DNA of 32,857 nt. Origin: Peptococcaceae bacterium. Lineage in GTDB: Bacteria; Bacillota; Peptococcia; DRI-13; PHAD01. The notes below the pieces were generated by a model, which was given only the letters and a program-made list of their open reading frames with translations, made no database searches and was not told the DNA's origin. Positions 1 through 9,236 of the stretch are shown piece after piece. Each line of letters starts with the position of its first letter. The stretch's first letter is position 1. Location of the stretch: the NCBI GenBank assembly GCA_024655825.1, contig JANLFJ010000004.1, forward strand, positions 79,158-112,014, in the 5' to 3' direction. The position numbers and the translations under genes are program-made.

Positions 1-1797
1 TTCGGAATCCGAAAGGAAGGCGGTTTCTACCAGGATGGAAGGCACCCTGGTCTCTCGTAACACGGCAAAGTTTTCCTGGAGGACCCCCAGGTCGTTCCTG
101 CCGCCGGCTTTAACCAGTTCTCGCTGGACGAGAGTGGCAAGCTTTTGCCTGCTGTATCTCTGGTCACTCAATTCGCTGTTGTTCAAGGGAGCGTAATAAT
201 ATGTCGAATGCCCAGAAATTTTTATTTTCTTGTTATCGGAAAAATTGGCATGGATGCTGACAAAAATATCGGCACGGCTGTTGTTGGCCAACCAGGCACG
301 CTCCGCCAGCGAAAGTTCTGTCTGCCCGGTGTGGGTCATGATGACCCTGGCCCCCGCCTGTTCCAGCAGCCTTTTGAGCTTAAAGGCAATATCCAGATTA
401 ACATCTTTTTCCTTAAGCCCCGTCTTTATGCCTATCGCTCCGGGATCAAGCCAACCTCCCGGCTGGACGCTGGAATGGCCGGGATCAACGACGATGATTT
501 TCCCGCTCAATCCTGCAGTCTGGACAACTCCAATCTGGATCCTGGTCACTTTTGCCGTATCGTCAAAACTCACCGTCTGGGTGGGAGCATAGGAAAAAGT
601 CAGCTCGATTATGGCCTTATCAGCCTGGGAATAAATCTTTATCCCGCTGATCCCCAGCCTGGTGATCTTTCCCTCGTAATTTCGTTCAGTGGCGCCTTCC
701 AGCTCCAGGGTAATGGTGTTTTTATCTTTAGCGGTCTTGATCTGGTACTGGCTGCTTGTCCACCCTTCCAGCAGCAATATGGGCCTTCCGGAAGAATCGA
801 TTATCTTGAAATTCCTGCCCTCGCTAATTGGTGCAATCAGCGCTTCGCTCTCCAGTATTGTCCCCCGGGAAGCGGCACCTGGTGAGTCAGGACTTGTCAG
901 CCAGTTCACGATCCACCCTTTCGTTCCATTGGAAAGCCTGATTTCCAGCCACTCGCCATCTCTTCCCGTGACAGCCAGGCGGTCGCCTTTTTTGACCTGG
1001 GCAACCACCGCCGCTTCGATAGAAGCCTGCTGCCTGATGTTGACTGTGCTGCCGGTAACTATAACCGTGTCAAGCGGTGTGTTCTCCGGAGATGCTTCAG
1101 AGGAAAGCCTGACATATTCTCCACAAACCCAACCCTCGACGTCGCCAACCGCTATTTTGTACCACCCGCCCTGAGCGGCGGTAACAGGGTGCTTTTCGTT
1201 CATGCCGATCTTGGTCACCAGCGGGTACTCCGTGTCCGGGCCGCTCCTGACATTGAGGACCTCCGTGGTCACCGTGATATACTGCCGCCCGTTTTGTTCC
1301 GGTATCGTCCCGCTTTGAACGGCGACAGGCTCCACGACCGTATACCACCCGGCAATCCAGCCTTTAACACCGCCTGGCGCCTGAACAAGGTACCAGCCGT
1401 TTTTTTCATCGGAAACCACAAGCAGCGTGCCGGACCGGACCTGCCCTACCTTGGCATAACCGGCGCCAGGCCCTTTGCGTATGTTTACGGTGCTGCCGGT
1501 AACCTTGACCGTTTTTTGACCAGTGTTTATTTGCACCAGGCTCTTATGTACCCATCCTTCGGTTCCACCGCTATTTAAACGGACTTTCAACCAGTCGCCC
1601 GACTTTTCAAGCGTCTCCACTTCCTGCCCGGCTTGAGCCTTTGCCACTACCGCAAAGTTCAGCCCAGGACCTTTTCGCACATTGACAACACTACCGGTTA
1701 CAATACCCTTTTCACCTGCCCAGGCGGGTGTTAGGGGCCATAAGAAAACAAAGAGGAGGGCAAAAAGCAACGCTTTCTTCGGGTATGTAAAAATCAC
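1..1797 (-). CDS. N-acetylmuramoyl-L-alanine amidase with four SH3 domains (3' end outside window)
   Basis: Secreted cell-wall hydrolase that would cleave the amide bond between MurNAc and L-Ala in peptidoglycan. The frame is open from a GTG at 1797 (GGAGG about 8 bases upstream) to the left edge, giving 599 codons with no stop. It starts with a hydrophobic signal peptide, followed by four bacterial SH3 repeats. Each repeat has a V(L/V)N(V/I)R core and ends in GW (V/I). An AMIN-like beta-rich region follows, then an Amidase_3 domain: VVDPGHS at about 500-475, an LAERAWLANN helix, SIHAN, and VETAFLSDSE at the very edge. The zinc ligands His (DPGH), Glu and His (SIHAN) are all present. It lies downstream of the GerMN gene on the same strand, but a strong terminator separates the two. 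The C-terminus lies outside the window. The assignment is firm; the physiological role (autolysis, sporulation or germination) is not decided. Confidence 0.9.
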   Translation of the reverse strand, partial: MIFTYPKKALLFALLFVFLWPLTPAWAGEKGIVTGSVVNVRKGPGLNFAVVAKAQAGQEVETLEKSGDWLKVRLNSGGTEGWVHKSLVQINTGQKTVKVTGSTVNIRKGPGAGYAKVGQVRSGTLLVVSDEKNGWYLVQAPGGVKGWIAGWYTVVEPVAVQSGTIPEQNGRQYITVTTEVLNVRSGPDTEYPLVTKIGMNEKHPVTAAQGGWYKIAVGDVEGWVCGEYVRLSSEASPENTPLDTVIVTGSTVNIRQQASIEAAVVAQVKKGDRLAVTGRDGEWLEIRLSNGTKGWIVNWLTSPDSPGAASRGTILESEALIAPISEGRNFKIIDSSGRPILLLEGWTSSQYQIKTAKDKNTITLELEGATERNYEGKITRLGISGIKIYSQADKAIIELTFSYAPTQTVSFDDTAKVTRIQIGVVQTAGLSGKIIVVDPGHSSVQPGGWLDPGAIGIKTGLKEKDVNLDIAFKLKRLLEQAGARVIMTHTGQTELSLAERAWLANNSRADIFVSIHANFSDNKKIKISGHSTYYYAPLNNSELSDQRYSRQKLATLVQRELVKAGGRNDLGVLQENFAVLRETRVPSILVETAFLSDSE

Positions 1798-1896
1798 TGA
1801 ATCGCCTCCTTCCCAGGAAAACGCCTCGTCTTTGACCCTGATCTTTATTCGCCCCGCCCTGTCGAATTCCCTCTAAAAATGTCACGGTAAATGGTG

Positions 1897-1920
1897 GAAA
1901 AAAAGCGCCTCGCGGCGCTC
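1897..1920 (-). terminator. Intrinsic terminator after the GerMN gene
   Basis: On the minus strand a GC-rich hairpin (AGCGCC paired with GGCGCT, GCGA loop) overlaps the GerMN stop codon and is followed by seven U residues. It separates GerMN from the amidase gene. Confidence 0.85.
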
Positions 1921-2518
1921 ATTTGATCAGGCTGGTGTTTCTGGCCAGGGTCTGGTCTATTTTTACATGCCCCAGGAGCGTGCTGACCCGTTTGCCGTCG
2001 ATTCTCAGTTCCACTTTTTCCACTGTCGGGAACTGGGTAATCGTATTGACTATCGAATAAACAGCCAGTTTTTCCGCATCAGCCGAAGCAGGCAAGTCTT
2101 TAATCAAATCGCCGCTTAAGTCAACAATCGCCAGCCCGTCCGGCTTGACATTAATGTCCAGGAGTTTTGTGCTGGCCGGCAGGGTCGGCTGCAAACCAGC
2201 TTGTGTCGGGCCTTTAATCAGTTCTTCAATAGTAGCCCTGGCAATTCCCACAACTTTAGGGATTACCCGTTCCTCCATAACCAGTTTCCCCGATTTGTCA
2301 GTAAAATAGAGGGCAACCGTCCTGGTTTCACCGCTCACCGGAGCTGCGGCATTCGGGTTCTCAATGACGACAGTCGGAATCAACGTATCCGTACCGGTTT
2401 TCCCCTGGTTCTTGTTAAACCCCTGTTTTAAGGCAGATATTTTGTCCGTCAAAAAGCACCCGCTCAAAACAGTACAAAACAGCATCATTATTAGTAAGAG
2501 GAGCGCTGCTTTTTTCAT
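1919..2518 (-). CDS. GerMN-domain lipoprotein
   Basis: A 199-residue lipoprotein. The chosen ATG at 2518 gives a clean signal: M-K-K, a hydrophobic stretch and lipobox LSGC with Cys21 as the lipidation site. A purine-rich GGAAGGGGG lies about 11 bases upstream. A longer reading from 2548/2551 has no ribosome site and would put charged residues before the signal. The mature part contains one GerMN domain: TVALYFTDKSGKLV, then an IEELIKGP helix, VDLSGDL, and a C-terminal VEKVELRIDGK strand. GerMN domains occur in sporulation/germination protein GerM and in many envelope lipoproteins. The single-domain form with no sporulation neighbours does not prove a role in germination. It sits beside a cell-wall amidase, which suggests an envelope function. 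Confidence 0.85.
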   Translation of the reverse strand: MKKAALLLLIMMLFCTVLSGCFLTDKISALKQGFNKNQGKTGTDTLIPTVVIENPNAAAPVSGETRTVALYFTDKSGKLVMEERVIPKVVGIARATIEELIKGPTQAGLQPTLPASTKLLDINVKPDGLAIVDLSGDLIKDLPASADAEKLAVYSIVNTITQFPTVEKVELRIDGKRVSTLLGHVKIDQTLARNTSLIK

Positions 2519-2615
2519 TTCTTTTTCATCCCCCTTCCTTCCACTCATCACTAATACTTATACTTGGAAAGGAGAGGTTTTATGACAACTATCTTCTTCC
2601 TTTTGCCTTTTCACT

Positions 2616-2654
2616 TTAAAGACTTCACCCTCCAAGCGCGGGCGAAGTCTTTAA
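2616..2654 (-). terminator. Probable terminator after the antiporter gene
   Basis: Inverted repeat with 11-bp arms (TTAAAGACTTC at 2616-2626, GAAGTCTTTAA at 2644-2654) lying 16 bases past the antiporter stop. The U-tract on the minus strand is weak, so efficiency is uncertain. Confidence 0.55.
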
Positions 2655-2669
2655 GTTTGGAATTGCATA

Positions 2670-4055
2670 TTACAGGAAAAACACCAGGGTGACCAGGACG
2701 AAGATGGGCAAAAGTATGGGTATGCTGTACTTGAGCATGTATCCGAAGAAGCTCGGCATGGGAACCCCGCCCTCCTCGGCGATGGAGCGCACCATGAAGT
2801 TCGGGGCATTGCCGATATAGGTGTTTGCGCCAAAGAATACCGCGCCCGCCGAAATAGCCATCAGGTAAATGGGATGCTCTACCAGCAGCCTGGCCACAGC
2901 AGCAGGTTCCGCCATCCCGGGGTAGAACCGGCCCAAAGCCGTGCTGAAAAAGGTGAGATAGGTCGGCGCGTTATCCAGAAAGCTGGACAAACCTCCCGTT
3001 ATCCAGAAATAGTGATACGGCTGCTGCACCGCGCTGGTGATGAATCCCAGCGAACCGGTTTCGCCGGCTTTCAGCATGGAAAGCACCGGCGCCATCGTTA
3101 TAAATATGCCAAAGAACAGGTAAGCCACTTCCTGGATGGGAGCCCAGGTAAACTCGTTCTCTTCTCTCAGCTTCCAGGGAGTCACTAGAAGCGAGATTAT
3201 GCCGATCAATATCAGCAGCCCATCCCGGACCAGGTCCTGCACGGCGCGGTGCACTCCGAGGATGCTGACCTCGCCCCAGTGGACGCTGCCGCTCATCAGG
3301 ATGGAACCGACGATGCCGCCCAGCAGCAGGAAGTTATAAACGCCCAGTATTTCCAGGACTTTGCCGGATCCGTTTGCCGCCACCACTTCCTCTTTTGGCG
3401 AAAGATTGACTGTGCCTGCCTGTTCCTTGCGCAGGTAGTAAAAATCAAAGGCCAAATAAACCAGCAGCAAAACAACCAATACCAGCAGCATGGGAACAAT
3501 GAGCCGCAGGGTCCAGAAAAAGGGCACGCCGTGTAAGAAACCAAGGAACAAGGGCGGGTCGCCCAGTGGTGTCAGGGCCCCTCCCACGTTGGCCACAAAG
3601 AAAATAAAGAAGACGACCATGAAAGCCCGGTACTTGCGGTATTTATTGATCCTCAGAAACGGGCGGATAAGCAGCATGGCAGCCCCCGTCGTGCCCATCC
3701 ACGACGCCAGGGTGGCCCCGGCGGCCAGGAAACCCGCATTGACCAGGGGAGTGCCTTTCAACGTGGTGCGGAGCAGCACTCCCCCGCCCACGGTATACAG
3801 GGCCCACAGTAAAATAATAAACGGAATATAATCGACAATAATAATGTGCAGCAACTCATAGGCCGCTTCCCCGTGGTAAAGCATAATCAAAGGCACTGCC
3901 GCGACCGCGGCCCAAAAAAAAGAAACCTTGGGATAATGGTGATGCCAAAACTCAGGCGCCAAAACCGGAAACAACGCAATCGACAGCAGCATGCAGGCAA
4001 ACGGCAGTCCCGCTAAAAGGGGCAGTTGAGTACCCAGTGAATGCTCCAAGGTCAT
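2670..4055 (-). CDS. Na+/H+ antiporter-like ion transporter (IT superfamily, CitMHS_2-like)
   Basis: A 461-residue polytopic membrane protein with about eleven to thirteen hydrophobic segments. Two diagnostic re-entrant-loop motifs are visible: GTTGAAMLLIRP at about 121-132 followed by NVGGALTPLGDPPLF at about 156-170, and in the second half GGLSSFLDNAPTYL. Paired motifs of this kind mark the ion transporter superfamily (NhaD, ArsB, CitMHS). The SSxLDNxP element resembles NhaD-type sodium/proton antiporters, while overall features fit the putative citrate/antiporter group CitMHS_2. The substrate (Na+/H+ or an organic anion) cannot be fixed from sequence. The start ATG has GGAGGAG only 3-4 bases upstream, which is tight. 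It is monocistronic, between lgt and the GerMN gene. Confidence 0.8.
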   Translation of the reverse strand: MTLEHSLGTQLPLLAGLPFACMLLSIALFPVLAPEFWHHHYPKVSFFWAAVAAVPLIMLYHGEAAYELLHIIIVDYIPFIILLWALYTVGGGVLLRTTLKGTPLVNAGFLAAGATLASWMGTTGAAMLLIRPFLRINKYRKYRAFMVVFFIFFVANVGGALTPLGDPPLFLGFLHGVPFFWTLRLIVPMLLVLVVLLLVYLAFDFYYLRKEQAGTVNLSPKEEVVAANGSGKVLEILGVYNFLLLGGIVGSILMSGSVHWGEVSILGVHRAVQDLVRDGLLILIGIISLLVTPWKLREENEFTWAPIQEVAYLFFGIFITMAPVLSMLKAGETGSLGFITSAVQQPYHYFWITGGLSSFLDNAPTYLTFFSTALGRFYPGMAEPAAVARLLVEHPIYLMAISAGAVFFGANTYIGNAPNFMVRSIAEEGGVPMPSFFGYMLKYSIPILLPIFVLVTLVFFL

Positions 4056-4201
4056 TCTCCTCCATATCTTTACTTTTACCCCCCAATTATTAAGTCTCTG
4101 TTTATTTATTCTCTCTTTGTTTTATGCGCGGAAATCATCCGCTTTGTGAATATTAGCACATTATAGCAACACAGTCAAGATATTGTAATAGATTAAAGCA
4201 A

Positions 4202-4948
4202 TTACTCGCTCTTGCGGTGCAGGAAAAGCAGCCCGCCCGCAACAACGGCCGCCAGGGCGCTGACAACCTGGGCGGCCCGCAAACCGGAAGCCAGCATGAG
4301 GCTGTCCGTCCTCAGTCCCTCGATAAAAAAGCGGCCCAGGGAATAAAACAGGACATAGCTGAGAAAAACGTCACCTTCTTTTATTTTAGGCCTCCTTCTC
4401 AGCCAAAGGAGAAAAAGAAAAATGCCCAGATCCCAGAGCGACTCGTAAAGGAACGTCGGGTGCCGGTAGGCGCCGTCAATATACATGGCCCAGGGGATTT
4501 TATCCGGATCCACCTCGTAACCGTACGCCTCCTGGTTGAAGAAGTTGCCCCAGCGGCCGATGGACTGACCCAGCACAATACTGGGAGCGGATATATCGGC
4601 CGCCTGCCAGAAGCTGATCCCGTACCTTTTCAAAACGAAGTAAGCCGCAATAAAAGCAGCTATCAAGCCGCCGTGAATAGCCAGGCCGCCGTGCCAAACC
4701 GCCACGATTTCGCCAGGGTACCGGCTGTAGTAATCCCAGTTAAAGATGACGTAATATAAACGGGCGCCGATAAAAGCCACCGGTAAAGTGACAATAATTA
4801 CATTTAAGAAATGGTCGGCGTTCAATTTTTTACGTTCCGCTTCCCGGAGGGCTAATAACGTACCCAGCAGCACCGCTGAAGCAATCAGGATTCCATACCA
4901 GCGAACCGTCAGGGGACCAAGCGAAAAAGCGACAGGGTTAATATCCAT
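4202..4948 (-). CDS. lgt: Prolipoprotein diacylglyceryl transferase Lgt
   Basis: Integral membrane enzyme that transfers diacylglyceryl from phosphatidylglycerol to the lipobox cysteine of prolipoproteins, the first step of lipoprotein maturation. The 248-residue length is typical. Recognisable landmarks are the N-terminal VRWYGILIA segment, GARLYYVIF, VWHGGLAIHGGLI, the Lgt signature GRWGNFFNQEAYG, and YESLWDLGIF plus GRFFIEGLRTDSL near the C-terminus. About seven transmembrane segments fit the family. GGGAGG lies about 12 bases before the ATG. Likely clients in this window are the GerMN protein (Cys21) and the CapA-like protein (Cys20). Confidence 0.96.
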   Translation of the reverse strand: MDINPVAFSLGPLTVRWYGILIASAVLLGTLLALREAERKKLNADHFLNVIIVTLPVAFIGARLYYVIFNWDYYSRYPGEIVAVWHGGLAIHGGLIAAFIAAYFVLKRYGISFWQAADISAPSIVLGQSIGRWGNFFNQEAYGYEVDPDKIPWAMYIDGAYRHPTFLYESLWDLGIFLFLLWLRRRPKIKEGDVFLSYVLFYSLGRFFIEGLRTDSLMLASGLRAAQVVSALAAVVAGGLLFLHRKSE

Positions 4949-5048
4949 TGTTATCTTCAGCCTCCCTGCAGCAGAAGCTGTTGCCTTTTAAATTATTCTG
5001 CTAATGCTAATATTATTGATTAACCACCGGAGTTCAATACAAAGACAA

Positions 5049-5477
5049 TTATAGAGCGTAAAGCTGTTCGCCGCGCAGCAGCGAAACCCCAGCCTTTTCA
5101 ATCGCGCTCAGGGCCTGCTGGGGATTCTCCACGCGGATAATAACCACCGCGTCTTTCCTGGCCGTTCCAATGAAAGCATAAGCGTATTCCACGTTTATGC
5201 CGGCCTGTTCCAGTTTCTCCAGGACCCCGGCCAGTCCTCCAGGATTATCGGGAACCTGCACGGCCAGCACATCCGTGATGCTGACGACAAACCCTTTTTC
5301 CCTGAGCACCTCATAGGCCATGTCAGGGTCATTTACAATCAGGCGCAGCACGCCGAAATCCGTGGTGTCGGCGACGGAAAGAGCCCTGATGTTTATTCCC
5401 GCTTCGCCAAGTTCCCGGCACACCTGGGCCAGGCGGCCCTTCTTGTTTTCAAGGAATAAAGAAATCTGCTTGACCAT
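5049..5477 (-). CDS. Tandem ACT-domain protein
   Basis: A 142-residue cytoplasmic protein made of two ACT domains. Residues about 3-68 (QISLFLENKKGRLAQVCREL, then INIRALSVADTTDFGVLRLIV) and about 70-140 (VLAVQVPDNPGGLAGVLEKL, then INVEYAYAFI) each show the beta-alpha-beta-beta-alpha-beta pattern, with a Gly at the ligand-binding turn. ACT domains bind amino acids or other small ligands as regulatory modules. Stand-alone tandem ACT proteins in Firmicutes often lie next to phenylacetate-CoA ligase genes, but no such gene is here, so the ligand is unknown. Excellent ribosome site AAGGAGGTG 5 bases before ATG. It is transcribed divergently from the YitT gene. Confidence 0.88.
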   Translation of the reverse strand: MVKQISLFLENKKGRLAQVCRELGEAGINIRALSVADTTDFGVLRLIVNDPDMAYEVLREKGFVVSITDVLAVQVPDNPGGLAGVLEKLEQAGINVEYAYAFIGTARKDAVVIIRVENPQQALSAIEKAGVSLLRGEQLYAL

Positions 5478-5664
5478 GTTAACACCTCCTTCATTTTTCT
5501 ACCTTCCCTTTTCGCCACGGAGAAGGATTTATCCTTCCGGACGATCAGCGGTATACAAGATATTTGCTGCTTACCTTTTTCGATGCTTTGGACGGCTACC
5601 TTTAAGGAGCGAACTGCAAAAAATGGAAATACTAAAAACAGTTGCTGGAGAGGTGAATCATCTG

Positions 5665-6495
5665 ATGAAGGCACTTGCATCTTATGCGGGCATAGCCGCC
5701 GGCTCGGTCATCTTTGCCTTGAGCCTCAACTTCTTCTTTATCGCCAACGGCCTGGCCGAGGGAGGCTTAACCGGCTTAGCCCTGATCGCGCATTACCTTG
5801 CCGCGCTGCCCACAGGCTTAACACTGGCAGTATTAAACGTTCCCCTGCTGCTCCTGGGCTGGTCGAGGTGGGGGGTTTCCTTTATCTTCAAAACACTGCT
5901 CAGCGTGCTGATCATTGCCGCAACCGTGGACCTGACCCAGGGGCTCGGCGTGCCCACGCACGACCTGCTGCTCGGCGCGCTGTACGGCGGCGCCTTTTCC
6001 GGCGTAGGCACAGGCATAGTCCTCCGTTCAGGCGCAACAACAGGCGGCATTGACGTAATCGCCCGTTTTATCCATGAAAAATACGGCATCAGCATGGGGA
6101 AAATCTATTTTTCCTTTGATTTTGCGGTTCTCACGCTTTTTGCTTTACTGTTCGGGCTTGAAAAGGCCCTTTATACCCTGGTGGCCCTGTTTGTTTTCAG
6201 CCAGGTGATCGACCGGGTTATTGAAGGGGTTAACGGAGCCAAAGCGGTCATCATCATCTCGCGGGCCGCGGCGGCCATCACCCAGGATATCATCAACAAA
6301 CTGGACCGCGGGGCCACGGTTTTGCGGGGATACGGGGCTTATACCGGCAGGGAAAGGGATGTTCTTTATGTGGTAGTGGGCCGGCAGCAGCTGCTGCGCC
6401 TGAAAAAAATCGTGCAGGACCAGGACCCGCACGCTTTTGTCATTGTCAACGACGTGCATGAAGTTTTGGGCGAAGGTTTCAGGAGGACCTTTTAG
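5665..6495 (+). CDS. YitT family membrane protein (YitT_membrane + DUF2179)
   Basis: A 276-residue protein with five to six hydrophobic segments, followed by a soluble C-terminal DUF2179 domain (about residues 185-270; DRGATVLRGYGAYTGRERDVLYVVV is typical). Family landmarks are ANGLAEGGLTGLALI, GALYGGAFSGVGTGIVLRSGATTGGIDVIA and a KYGISMGKIYFSFD stretch. I chose the ATG at 5665 because GGAGAGGTG lies about 9 bases upstream. An ATG at 5623 (14 residues longer) is possible but its Shine-Dalgarno is poorly spaced. The family is widespread in Firmicutes and its function is unproven. The 3' end overlaps the convergent DUF4127 gene by 17 bases. Confidence 0.92.
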   Translation: MKALASYAGIAAGSVIFALSLNFFFIANGLAEGGLTGLALIAHYLAALPTGLTLAVLNVPLLLLGWSRWGVSFIFKTLLSVLIIAATVDLTQGLGVPTHDLLLGALYGGAFSGVGTGIVLRSGATTGGIDVIARFIHEKYGISMGKIYFSFDFAVLTLFALLFGLEKALYTLVALFVFSQVIDRVIEGVNGAKAVIIISRAAAAITQDIINKLDRGATVLRGYGAYTGRERDVLYVVVGRQQLLRLKKIVQDQDPHAFVIVNDVHEVLGEGFRRTF

Positions 6496-8044
6496 CCGCC
6501 TGGCCGGAAACGGGAACCGTCACTTTTATTTCAAAGGAGCGGGCCCAGGGAAAAACAACCGTGTATTTTTCGTAACCCAAATCCTGCAAGTGCGGTGTCA
6601 TCAATTCCCGCAGCTTTTGGTTAGCCTCACCCCATCGCGAGCCAAAATCAGCCGTGTCGATTCCTTCCTTTTGCGCCCACCTGTTAAATTCGCGCCTGAC
6701 TATGCCCTGGAACAAATAGTCGTCTATAATTCTCACCGCCTGGAAATCCCGGTGGGCTTCCAGTCCCTTCAAGTCCTTGGGAAACCTGCTGTGGTGATAA
6801 TCCAAAAGCAGCCCGTGCGCCAGAACGGTCCCGATGCTGTTCCCCGCCGTGTTCCAGCCGGCATAGGCATCCGCCGTCTCGTACAGTTTATCCACACCCA
6901 CGGCCTCAAGCAAACCCTCATCCGCCCTGTTTGTGCAGGCTATATCAGCCAAAGCGATGATGCCGTCCCGGCTCCGGCGGCCCTGCAGCGTATCGCATAA
7001 AGACCGGGCATAAGCAGGATCACGCAGGGGCTGGCTGTGTATATAGACCGCAATCCGGCCGCTTTCTTCCAGGCTTGCTCCCAGGTATTCCACTCTTTCC
7101 CTTGTCATCTCTCCCGCCGAAACACCTTCGTAAGGAAAGATCGTCTCCTGATCCGCGGGGTTTAACCAGGTTACGGCAACCGACGCTTTTTTCGCCGGGC
7201 CGGCAATCTTCCTGGCAAGAACCAGCATAGTCAGGTCATCCGCCCCGTGAATGAATTTTATTCTCTCCCCCAGGCCTTTTTGCGCGGCTGCGGCCTGCAG
7301 CCTTTCGAATACCCTGCTGTTTAACCCGTAAGGAACCGCATCGTCAATCCCCACCACCAATTCTTTGCAAAGGCTGGCCTGCGTCAGATCAAACAGGGCG
7401 CCTGCCAGGTTTTCAGCTCCCTGATAGACTGCCTTGTAGGACGCCAGGATTTGTGGGGGCAGTTTTCTTTCCAGCCTGGAGACCTCAACCCGCAAGAACG
7501 CTTCTTCCTTTTCCGTAAACTGCTGGCGATCATCATTTTCAAGCCTGCCGACCAATTCTGCCCAGCGCGCCAAATCTTCACGGTAGTTCCACAGATCTGT
7601 GAACTGGCTGGGAAGGTGACGCGGCACTATATATAGAAGTGTAATATCTTTGTTTTTATTATTTTTTAAAAATGTCGCCAGCCGGTCAAGCCTGCTTCTT
7701 AGATCGCTGTAAGAAGCAGCATCCCTGGAAGCAATAAGCCCCCCATTAATTATTTCGTTAACGCTGATGACCATTTTCCCCGCCAGGTCCCGGTTTTCCT
7801 CCAGCCACGCCAGCAACTCGTCTGCCGGCGCAGGCTTCAAATACAAATCAAGTTTTTCCGGGGGCGGCAGGATTACTTCCGCACCGCCGAGTTTCCCCAG
7901 CATTTGCGCGTACTGGGTGTTAACCGGCCGGCTGTCCAGGGGCACGAGAAGAATAACCTGGCGGGCGTACCGGAATAAAGAAAGGTAAGCAATAACTACG
8001 GCCGCAAAGATAATCAGGCTCGTCAGGACCAGGATGCGTTTCAC
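6479..8044 (-). CDS. DUF4127 family protein
   Basis: A 521-residue protein beginning with a GTG at 8044 preceded by AAGGAGG at 5-base spacing. It has an N-terminal hydrophobic anchor (residues about 4-24), then the DUF4127 opening motif ILLVPLDSRPVNTQY and a conserved VISVNEIINGGLIASR segment. Further landmarks are IVPRHLPSQF and the GIDDAVPYGLNSR region, which resembles an acidic metal- or substrate-binding loop. The family has no established reaction; the anchor suggests an extracytoplasmic location. It overlaps the end of the convergent YitT gene by 17 bases, so the two mRNAs are complementary at their 3' ends. I can assign the family but not a function. Confidence 0.87.
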   Translation of the reverse strand: MKRILVLTSLIIFAAVVIAYLSLFRYARQVILLVPLDSRPVNTQYAQMLGKLGGAEVILPPPEKLDLYLKPAPADELLAWLEENRDLAGKMVISVNEIINGGLIASRDAASYSDLRSRLDRLATFLKNNKNKDITLLYIVPRHLPSQFTDLWNYREDLARWAELVGRLENDDRQQFTEKEEAFLRVEVSRLERKLPPQILASYKAVYQGAENLAGALFDLTQASLCKELVVGIDDAVPYGLNSRVFERLQAAAAQKGLGERIKFIHGADDLTMLVLARKIAGPAKKASVAVTWLNPADQETIFPYEGVSAGEMTRERVEYLGASLEESGRIAVYIHSQPLRDPAYARSLCDTLQGRRSRDGIIALADIACTNRADEGLLEAVGVDKLYETADAYAGWNTAGNSIGTVLAHGLLLDYHHSRFPKDLKGLEAHRDFQAVRIIDDYLFQGIVRREFNRWAQKEGIDTADFGSRWGEANQKLRELMTPHLQDLGYEKYTVVFPWARSFEIKVTVPVSGQAAKRSS

Positions 8045-8100
8045 GGGAACCTCCTTATGGCGAGCTTTACCTTTCTTTATTATAACAGGAATGCAAACAG

Positions 8101-9147
8101 TTAAACACTATCCAGGTCGGCAAAAGAACCCATTTCATTGATTATTTTACAGGCCGCATCAATGAGGGAAAAAGCCAGGGCGGCACCCGTCCCTTCTCCG
8201 AGGCGCATGTTCATCAGGAGCAGCGGTTCCATTTCCAGCTTCTCCAAAACCAGCCTGGCCCCTTTTTCCGCCGAAAGGTGCGATGGAATGAGGTAGTTTC
8301 TTACCAGGGGGTTCAGCCTGACCGCAGCCAGCGCGGCTGTCCCCGCAATAAAACCGTCAATGACGACGGCTGTCCTGCGGGCTGCAGCAGCGAGGCAGCA
8401 CCCGACCAGGCCGGCGAGATCAAGACCGCCCACCTTAGCCAGAACGTCTATGGGATCGCGCCCATCAGGCCGGTTAACGGCAAGCGCCTCCCTGACAGCC
8501 TTCAACTTTAAGCGGTAAGCCTCATCGCCGCCTCCCGTCCCTGCTCCCACCACCTCTTGGGGGCATACGCCGGTCAACCCCGCCAGGACAGCAGCAGTAG
8601 TGGTGGTATTGCAGATACCTACTTCGCCGGTACCCAGCACCCCTATCCCGCTTTCAATAAGGAAATTGGCCGCTTCAATCCCCACTTCAACAGCCCTGAT
8701 CGCTTCCTCCCTGGTCATAGCCGGACCCTTGACGATATTGCCAGTGCCGTTCTTGATTTTTCTCGACAGGATGTGTTCGCCTCGAACTTCGCCCTTTATC
8801 CCCACATCTACAACCAGCAGGCGGCAGCCGGCATGCCGCGCCAGCACAGAAACGCCAATCAGGCCTGGTCCGGCCAGTTCCGCCACAACCCTGGTGATTT
8901 CCTGGGGATAGGTGTGAAAACCTTCTTCATAAACACCGTTGTCAGCAGCCATCATGACGATACCCTTAGGCCTGACCCGGGGAAGAGTCTCGCCGTAAAT
9001 CCCGGCCAACTGGACCGCCAGGTCCTCAAGTTTACCCAGGCTGCCCGGCGGCTTCAGCAAGCCGTCCAGCCTGTCACGGGCTTTGGCCATAGCTGTTTCG
9101 TCAAGCGGAGCAATGTTGTTCAAGGTTTCGGCCATCAGTTGATCCAT
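8101..9147 (-). CDS. cobT: Nicotinate-nucleotide--dimethylbenzimidazole phosphoribosyltransferase
   Basis: Cytoplasmic enzyme that makes alpha-ribazole phosphate from nicotinate mononucleotide and dimethylbenzimidazole, to build the lower ligand of cobalamin. At 348 residues from the preferred ATG (9147; AGGAG about 10 bases upstream; a GTG at 9153 would add two residues) it matches the family length of about 350. Motifs include LDGLLKPPGSLGKLEDLA, MMAADNGVYEEG, GIGVLGTGEVGICNTTTTAA, a Gly-rich VGAGTGGGDE loop and the C-terminal MRLGEGTGAALAF, which carries the family's catalytic Glu. It is transcribed alone from a leader with a cobalamin riboswitch and terminator. Repression by coenzyme B12 is therefore expected. 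No other cobalamin genes lie in the window. Confidence 0.97.
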   Translation of the reverse strand: MDQLMAETLNNIAPLDETAMAKARDRLDGLLKPPGSLGKLEDLAVQLAGIYGETLPRVRPKGIVMMAADNGVYEEGFHTYPQEITRVVAELAGPGLIGVSVLARHAGCRLLVVDVGIKGEVRGEHILSRKIKNGTGNIVKGPAMTREEAIRAVEVGIEAANFLIESGIGVLGTGEVGICNTTTTAAVLAGLTGVCPQEVVGAGTGGGDEAYRLKLKAVREALAVNRPDGRDPIDVLAKVGGLDLAGLVGCCLAAAARRTAVVIDGFIAGTAALAAVRLNPLVRNYLIPSHLSAEKGARLVLEKLEMEPLLLMNMRLGEGTGAALAFSLIDAACKIINEMGSFADLDSV

Positions 9148-9186
9148 ATGCACCTTCTCCTTTAAATGTTTTACTTCATTAATTTA

Positions 9187-9216
9187 AAAGTCCACGGTAC
9201 TATTACCGTGGACTTT
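9187..9216 (-). terminator. Terminator hairpin of the cobalamin riboswitch expression platform
   Basis: A perfect 13-bp stem (AAAGTCCACGGTA at 9187-9199 with TACCGTGGACTTT at 9204-9216) and 4-base loop, ending on the minus strand in CUUUUAAAUU. It lies between the aptamer and cobT, where a ligand-controlled terminator is expected. The U-run is short, so the block could also act partly on translation. Confidence 0.75.
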
Positions 9217-9236
9217 GCCATCATCCATGTTTTTGA

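Noticed and set aside
145-885. Plus-strand 246-codon frame opposite the amidase gene
   Set aside because: It is the complement of the SH3/Amidase_3 coding sequence, which reads through all 599 codons with recognisable motifs on the minus strand.
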